64,000 bases of DNA from Tretioscincus oriximinensis (Eukaryota > Chordata > Lepidosauria > Squamata > Gymnophthalmidae). Below are positions 58,865-64,000 of this stretch, one piece after another. The stretch is taken from positions 13,935,915 to 13,999,914 of the forward strand of contig JAJVDF010000001.1 of NCBI GenBank assembly GCA_022410635.1, written 5' to 3'. Numbering within the stretch: position 1 is the first letter of the stretch; every line of letters begins with the position of its first letter. Under the pieces are notes generated by a model. It did not search any database and had not been told where the DNA came from. It saw only the letters and a program-made list of their open reading frames with translations. The translations under genes and the position numbers were made by a program.

Positions 58865-59290
58865 CTAAATATCTTGTTGCTGTTGTTATTGCTGCTGCNA
58901 CTCAGTTGTTCAGTTGTATCTAATTCTTTGTGGCTCCATAGACCATAGTATTCCAAGCTCCTTTGTCCTCCATTGACTTCTAAAGTCTGGCCAAACTCAT
59001 GTTTTCTCCATTTCATCACACTATCTATGCATCTTATCTGTAGCTGTCCCCCTCTCCCTTTGCCTTCCATCTTTCCCATCATCAANATCTTTTTCAAGCT
59101 TCTAATTATATGGCTAAAGGATTTTAGTCTCAGCTTTAATATTTTTCTTTCCAATTAGGAATAAGTACTGAATCCTGCATTGACCAGGGGATTGGGCCCA
59201 ATGGCCCTGGACGTCCTTTCCAACTCTATGATTCTATGATTCCTTTATTATGGGTTGATTTGATCTCCCTTCAGTCCAATAAAGTCTCAA
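58865..59290 (-). mobile_element. BovB LINE fragment, split by a CR1 3' end
   Basis: The - strand encodes IRCIDSVMKWRKHEFGQTL and SHKELDTTEQL, the BovB ORF2 C-terminus. The text stops at 59157, a CR1 3' end fills 59163-59243, and BovB resumes (gggttgatttgatctccctt then cagtccaataaagtctcaaa). Confidence 0.75.
59163..59243 (+). mobile_element. CR1 LINE 3' end inside BovB
   Basis: ccaatggccctggacgtcct then ttccaactctatgattctat, ending in the repeated attctatg typical of CR1. Confidence 0.75.
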
Positions 59291-59662
59291 AAGCCTTCCC
59301 TAGCTGTTACTTGATATATCCTGGCACATGTTCAAAGGCAAGATATCATTTACATAGTGGTCTTGGCATGATCTTAGAACTTTCAAAGAAACAGAATTTT
59401 TAAATGAATAAAGAATTATTATTATCACACAAACATGATTACTGAATAATGGAAAACTTGATGNGGCAGTAATTCAGATGCTTCTGAGAAGCAAGAGAAT
59501 AGGGGGGGGAGAGAATAGGGAGAAGCTAATACTGTATACAGACAAATAAAAATATGTTGCAATTGAAGGATATGTAGAAATTATATTATGGAAGTAGAAA
59601 AAGGGCAGGTAAGAGCAACAGTATCAAAGGGCAGGAATATCCCTTACAGAATCAGACTATAA

Positions 59663-60163
59663 TAGNCTGACCAGATGACCCTTTTTGAGGGGAGGAGCCC
59701 GGTTTCGGGATGTCTACCCCGCTTCCCTGGAGGGGGGGGGTGCCATTTCCCCATTTTTTGCTGAGGACATTTTTTTTCATTTTTTAAAATTCATTGCACC
59801 ACCACTAGGAGGCTCTGGCAACTGGAGGCAGCTCCTGAAGGCACCTTTCTCTCGGTAAAAAAATTAAAAATTCTCACACACTTAAAAAAAAGTTTGAATT
59901 AAAAAAAAAACAATTCACTGCTCCACCACTAGAGGGCTCTGGCAATCGGGACCAGCTCCTGAAAAAATAAAAGATACAAATTTTTCATGCACTTCAAAAA
60001 ATTCTCACACACTTAAAAAAATTCTCATGTGCCTCACAGATTTCTCAGGTGGGGATTTTGGAAGTGTATGCATGTTAATGGGTGATTTGCATATTTATGA
60101 ATATGTAAATTAGCATGAATATTAATTACCCCTGGTTGGGCGTCATAAAATCTGGTCAGTCTA
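59663..60163. mobile_element. hAT-like foldback element (TAGGCTGACC family), copy 4
   Basis: Ends tagnctgaccagatgaccc and atctggtcagtcta. Shares with copy 2 the internal ccaccactagg unit (twice) and the stretch tgcatatttatgaatatg. No 8-bp duplication is visible, so the flanks have diverged or it was moved by another route. Confidence 0.8.
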
Positions 60164-60179
60164 AATTACATCTAGGCCT

Positions 60180-60545
60180 TTTCAACCTTGAAACGACAAT
60201 GTTTAAGGAGGATGCCAATGTATATAAATCTATGCATGGGGTAGAAATGNTGGACAGAGGGAAAAATCTACTACACAACAATGAAATCAGAGGGCACTCG
60301 GTTGATGAGGAGGAGAATTAGAACTGACAAAAGTTAGTCTTAAGAAAGTATTAACCAAATTAATGGAGGCCAATGGCTGCTACAATTTTTGTCTCCAGTT
60401 TGGAGAGACAGACTTCTAAAGGCCATATGCATGGAGTTTACTTTCAACTTCTACATGAGATGGTCAGAAACTACTGGTGGGCCACTGTGTGAGACAGGAT
60501 CTTGGGCTGGGAGAGCTGTTGCTTGTCTTTCATTCTCATCTAGAA
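60180..60545 (+). mobile_element. CR1-like LINE 3' region
   Basis: Sense CR1 order: a atctatgcatggggtagaaa segment, gagggcactcggttgatga, agaattagaactgac, then the 3' UTR ctactggtgggccactgtgt. Confidence 0.55.
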
Positions 60546-60654
60546 TGGACATCTAGGTACTACCAATAGGTCNCAGAAACAGGCAGGAAGTTTCTAAAAG
60601 CCATTTGCAAGGAGTAAAATGCAGGTGNAAGTTTTGCTTTCATTTTTTGCTTTA

Positions 60655-61925
60655 AAATGATAGAATCATAGAGTTGGAAGGGATCTCCAAGGTCATCTGG
60701 TTCGAAGGCCAACTCACCACCTGTTTCACTGGTTTATCACCCTGACTGTTATAAAGTTTTTTTCTGATATCTAATCTAAATGTACCCTCTTGCAGTTTAA
60801 TTCCATTTTTCTAGTCCTCCCACGTGCCAATGAGAACAATGCTGATCACTCTGCTCTGAGCCCTTTAGCTATCAGGTCTCCACTCAGTCTTCTCTTTTGC
60901 AGACTAAAAAACCCTAGATCCTTCAACCATTCCTCATAAGACATGGCTTCCAGACCACTCACCATCCTTGTAATTCTCTTTTGAACTTGCTCTAGTTTAT
61001 CAGTGTCCTTTTTAATTGGCTCCCCCATGACTTAACACAATATTCTAAGTGTGGTCTTACCAAAATAATATAGAGAGGAATCATTACTTCAAGTGATCAA
61101 GATTCTACACTCCTCTTAATACACCCCAGGACTGTGTTTGCCTTTTTTTGCTGCTGCTTCACACTGTTGACTCATGTTTAGTCTGTGATCAACCAATACC
61201 AGGTCCTTTTCACCTGTGCTGCTGCTCAGATATATTCCTCTCATTCTATATGTGCTGTTTTCATTTTTCTTGCCCAGATATAAGATCTTGCATATCAACC
61301 CATTGTTCCAGCTTGTATAGATNTTTTTGAATCNGTTCTCTATTTTCTTTAGTGTTGGCAACCCCTCCTAACTTTGTGTCATCAGCAAATTTGATAAGTT
61401 TTCCTTTAATTCCCTCATTTNGGTCATTTATAAATATGTTAAATAGCACTGGGCCCAGGACAGACCCTTGTGGTACAGCACCTGAAATATGTTTCCAATT
61501 GGATGTGCAACCATTTATTACCACTCTTTGAGTATGATCACTAAGCCAGTTTTGAGTCCATCTAACTATTGTTTTGTCAGTCATATACTTGACCATTATT
61601 TCAATAAGGATGGAATGAGATGATTTGTCAAGTGCTTTCCTGAAGTCAAGATACACCACGTTTAACTGCATTTCCCTGATCAACCCATTCAGTGATTCTA
61701 TCATAGAAATAAATTAGATAAGTTTGGCATGACCTGTTTATTACAAATCCATGTTGGCTCTGGTTAATTACTGCATTCCTATCCAAGTGCTGGCATACAT
61801 GCTGCTTTATAACTTGTTCAAGGAGCTTTCCTGGTATTGAAGTCAGAGTCACAGGCCTGTAGTTTCCTGGTTCCACCTTTTTTCCCTTTTAAACATAGGG
61901 ACAACATTCGCCCTTCTCCATTCTC
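60655..61925 (-). mobile_element. CR1 LINE, ORF2 3' half and 3' UTR
   Basis: The - strand encodes [68 protein letters not shown] and [17 protein letters not shown], all in CR1 order. The FADD catalytic motif is present, but frames are broken. The 3' end (gatagaatcatagagttgga on +) is at 60658. Confidence 0.85.
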
Positions 61926-61929
61926 TTCG

Positions 61930-61932
61930 GTT

Positions 61933-61975
<43 letters not shown>

Positions 61976-62035
61976 TACTTATACCCCGCCCTATACCCGA
62001 AGGTCTCAGGGCGGCAAAAACAGTAAAACATCAAT
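61930..62035 (-). repeat. (TTTA)n microsatellite with a SINE/L2 tail
   Basis: About 11 TTTA units (61935-61975) then cttataccccgccctatacc and ggtctcagggcggc, an antisense repeat tail with its A-rich end expanded. It interrupts the 5' side of the CR1. Confidence 0.75.
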
Positions 62036-62039
62036 ACAA

Positions 62040-63185
62040 AAATTAAAAAAGCTTTCAGAGCACTGTAAAATTATTCATGAATTTTCAAAGATTACTGCAA
62101 ATGGTATTACATCTGCTAATTCTTAGTACCCTAGGATGTAGTTCATTTGGACTGGAAACTTGAATTCATTTACAGTGCACAGAAGCACCTGGTGAGCCAT
62201 CCTCTCAGACTGATGGATTAGATGGATTGTATTCTGATCTAGCAAAATTCCTCGTATGTTCTAAATACATTTTTCATGACACAATCCACACCCACATCCT
62301 CTCTCCCTCTCTAGTCTCTAGAGCAAGGTGCTAAATTGGAGACCTCCGGGTGTTCCTAAACTACAACTACCATCCTGCAATTGTGCAGCTGAACACAGAA
62401 TGATAGGAGCTTACATTGGTGGATATTTAAGGAACAAAGTTGAGCTCCTTTCAACTTTGCAGCTATCTATAAGCCCCCAAGGCTAGTCTTCCCTCTCCCC
62501 TAGATGGCTAAGAAAAATGTTTAGCAAACTTGTCAAACCACATTTTGATGGTTCTCTTTACCTTATTTCCCTGAGCATGTGGAAAGAATGTGGCTTTCTT
62601 TGATAACATAGGAAGGCCTGTAGGGCTGCCTTGAGCAATGAATGCTTTGTTCTTCCCTCCCATTTTCTCTTCCCTGATGCCTTGAAATTGCATTGATTTA
62701 AAGTAATGGGAGATTTAAAAATGAACACAACTTAAAGACTGATTTGTCACCATGCTGTCATTTTCAGCAATCTTTTAAATAATTCTAAAATAATTTTTAA
62801 AAATCCATCTTCAGATCTGAACCCTTACATATTGCTTTGCTTTTGTTTGCACTAGGTAAGTGAGTGAAACCAGTGTTCTTTAGGTCACCATTAAGGGCAC
62901 AGGAGAGAAAGAAACACCCTTAACTTGTATGAATAATTTTACAGTGCTCTGAAAGCTTTTGCCACAGTCTTAGCCTCGTCCCAAAGGCGGCTTAAAGGTT
63001 TACATTTAAACTTATTAAAGAGACTCTGATAAGTGGATACAAATCATCTCTTTGACTGAGAAGGGATTGAAACAATTTGGACAAATTTGTGGAGGTGAAG
63101 TGTAGTGGCACCTGGAAACTAGGATCAATATCCAGGTCCCACCTCCAAGTTGGAGACCACGACTCTAGTCTGAAGACCATTTGCT
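62040..63185. other. Intergenic, no feature recognised
   Basis: Non-coding. Around 62340-62400 is a piece like common reptile DNA-transposon debris (aactacaactaccatcctgc). Confidence 0.4.
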
Positions 63186-63189
63186 GGGA

Positions 63190-63268
63190 GTTAAGAAGAA
63201 GAAGAACTGGGTTCTTATACCCCGCTTTTCTCATCTTTCAAAGTGATTCAAAGCGGCTTACAAGGGTA
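63190..63268 (-). mobile_element. SINE tail (antisense)
   Basis: aagaagaagaactgggttct, tataccccgcttttctcatc and ttcaaagcggcttacaag are the reverse complement of the tail at 16385-16470. Confidence 0.75.
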
Positions 63269-63274
63269 TTTCTG

Positions 63275-63515
63275 CTTACATTCCGGGTATAAATGGGTAC
63301 TAGGATGGATATCTAGATGTTGCCTCCGGGATGGGGCAACAGGTATTGCTCCTGAAATACGTTTGCATGGAGTCATGAACAGGAGCATATTTTGCTTTCC
63401 TCTGTTCAGACTGCCCAGGTGCATCTGGTGGGCCTCTGTGTGAGACAGAAAACTGGACTAGATGTGCTGTGGCTTGATCCAGTATGGCTCTTCTTATGTT
63501 CGTATGTTCTTATAC
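63275..63515 (+). mobile_element. CR1-type LINE 3' end
   Basis: aaatgggtactaggatggat, cctctgttcagactgcccag, gtgcatctggtgggcctctg, and the end ggctcttcttatgttcgtat. This is the reverse of the 15940 and 22525 copies. Confidence 0.7.
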
Positions 63516-63844
63516 TATCTTCCCCACCAGACTGTGGTAGTTCCCATGTATCTACTTGCAGTCAGTTGCAATTTCTTGCAATTCATGCTTTCAAATAGCT
63601 GGATTGGCTAGAGCTACAGGATAGTGGAAGGTGCTGACCCCTCCCCACATCTGACACAGGGCTTCAAAACCCAATCTCCCAGATGAGAGACCATTTCCTA
63701 AGCAACTGAGCCATTCATAAGGTCAGGTGGGTTTTTGTTTTTGCCTTCTGCTTGAGATGTCCAGAAGAAATTAGTAGCCCACTATGTGAGACAGGCTGCT
63801 GGATTAAATAGGTCGGGGCCTCATCTAGCAGGGATTCTCTTACA

Positions 63845-64000
63845 TCCTTAAAGGGTCCAGCAAAGGGCCTAGTAGCATTAGAGACTAACAGGAGAAAAAC
63901 AGGTGGCATAAGCTTCAGATGCATCTGAAGAAGTAGACGTGTCTACGAAAGCTTATGCCACTCACTTTTCTCCTGTTAGTCTCCAAGTGCTACTAGCCCC
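63845..64000. repeat. Inverted pair of Penelope-like tails, cut by the window end
   Basis: Left arm 63848-63924 (ctagtagcattagagactaa, caggagaaaaacaggtggca) is complementary to right arm 63921-64000 (ctcctgttagtctccaagtg, ctactagcccc). The left arm lacks about 20 bases that in the right arm form the ribozyme-like core. Confidence 0.75.
63921..63960 (+). ncRNA. Hammerhead-ribozyme-like core, copy 2
   Basis: CTGAAGA (63925-63931), 6-bp stem GTAGAC/GTCTAC with a GT loop (63933-63946), GAAA (63947-63950), then GC-TTAT-GC (63951-63958). The pattern fits CUGANGA-stem II-GAAA-mini stem III. The next bases are CA, not U plus A/C/U, so the usual cleavage triplet is missing in this register. Confidence 0.45.

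Noticed and set aside
61261..61704. 147-codon reverse-transcriptase frame as a host gene
   Set aside because: Part of a truncated CR1 with the typical 3' end; frameshifted on both sides.

Overview
The window is vertebrate nuclear DNA, almost certainly from a squamate reptile and possibly a gecko. It carries two intron-containing genes on the + strand, embedded in dense interspersed repeats. The lineage call rests on the repeat mix: BovB-like LINE pieces in both orientations, many CR1 and L2-clade LINE fragments, a tRNA-type SINE with a TTC-rich tail, Tc1/mariner and hAT-like DNA elements, and Penelope-like tails. I see no tRNA, rRNA, CRISPR array or prokaryotic-style operon. The sequence is a draft, with many single N calls and one 300-N gap (33732-34031).

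Layout. 1-6335: AT-rich repeats; any part of it belonging to the first gene would be its intron 1. 6336-17391: exons 2-8 of TSPAN33, a TSPANC8-subgroup tetraspanin. Seven exons encode 249 residues and the stop; exon 1 (about 34 residues by comparison with human) is not seen and probably lies left of the window. 17392 to about 18930: its 3' UTR and poly(A) signals. 18960-26700: repeat-filled intergenic DNA. 26720-28260: CpG island holding the promoter and exon 1 of SMO. 27628-53293: the complete 12-exon SMO (Smoothened) coding region, 852 residues. 53294 to about 54650: SMO 3' UTR. 54800-64000: repeats only.

How the genes relate. TSPAN33 followed by SMO in the same orientation matches the known order in amniotes (human 7q32). 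SMO is the seven-pass transducer of Hedgehog signalling. TSPAN33 binds and traffics the membrane protease ADAM10. Nothing in the sequence suggests that they act together; they are conserved neighbours with separate promoters.

Most notable: a SINE whose pyrimidine-rich tail ends 7 bases before TSPAN33 exon 7 and appears to supply its splice acceptor; hammerhead-ribozyme-like cores in Penelope-like tails, one inside an inverted duplication at the window's end; perfect-palindrome MITEs sharing ends with a decayed Tc1 transposon; hAT-like elements with exact 8-bp target duplications; several nested LINE insertions; and an SMO cytoplasmic tail about 70 residues longer than in human. I found no convincing new multi-gene system. 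Repeat family names come from recognising consensus features by eye, without a database search.
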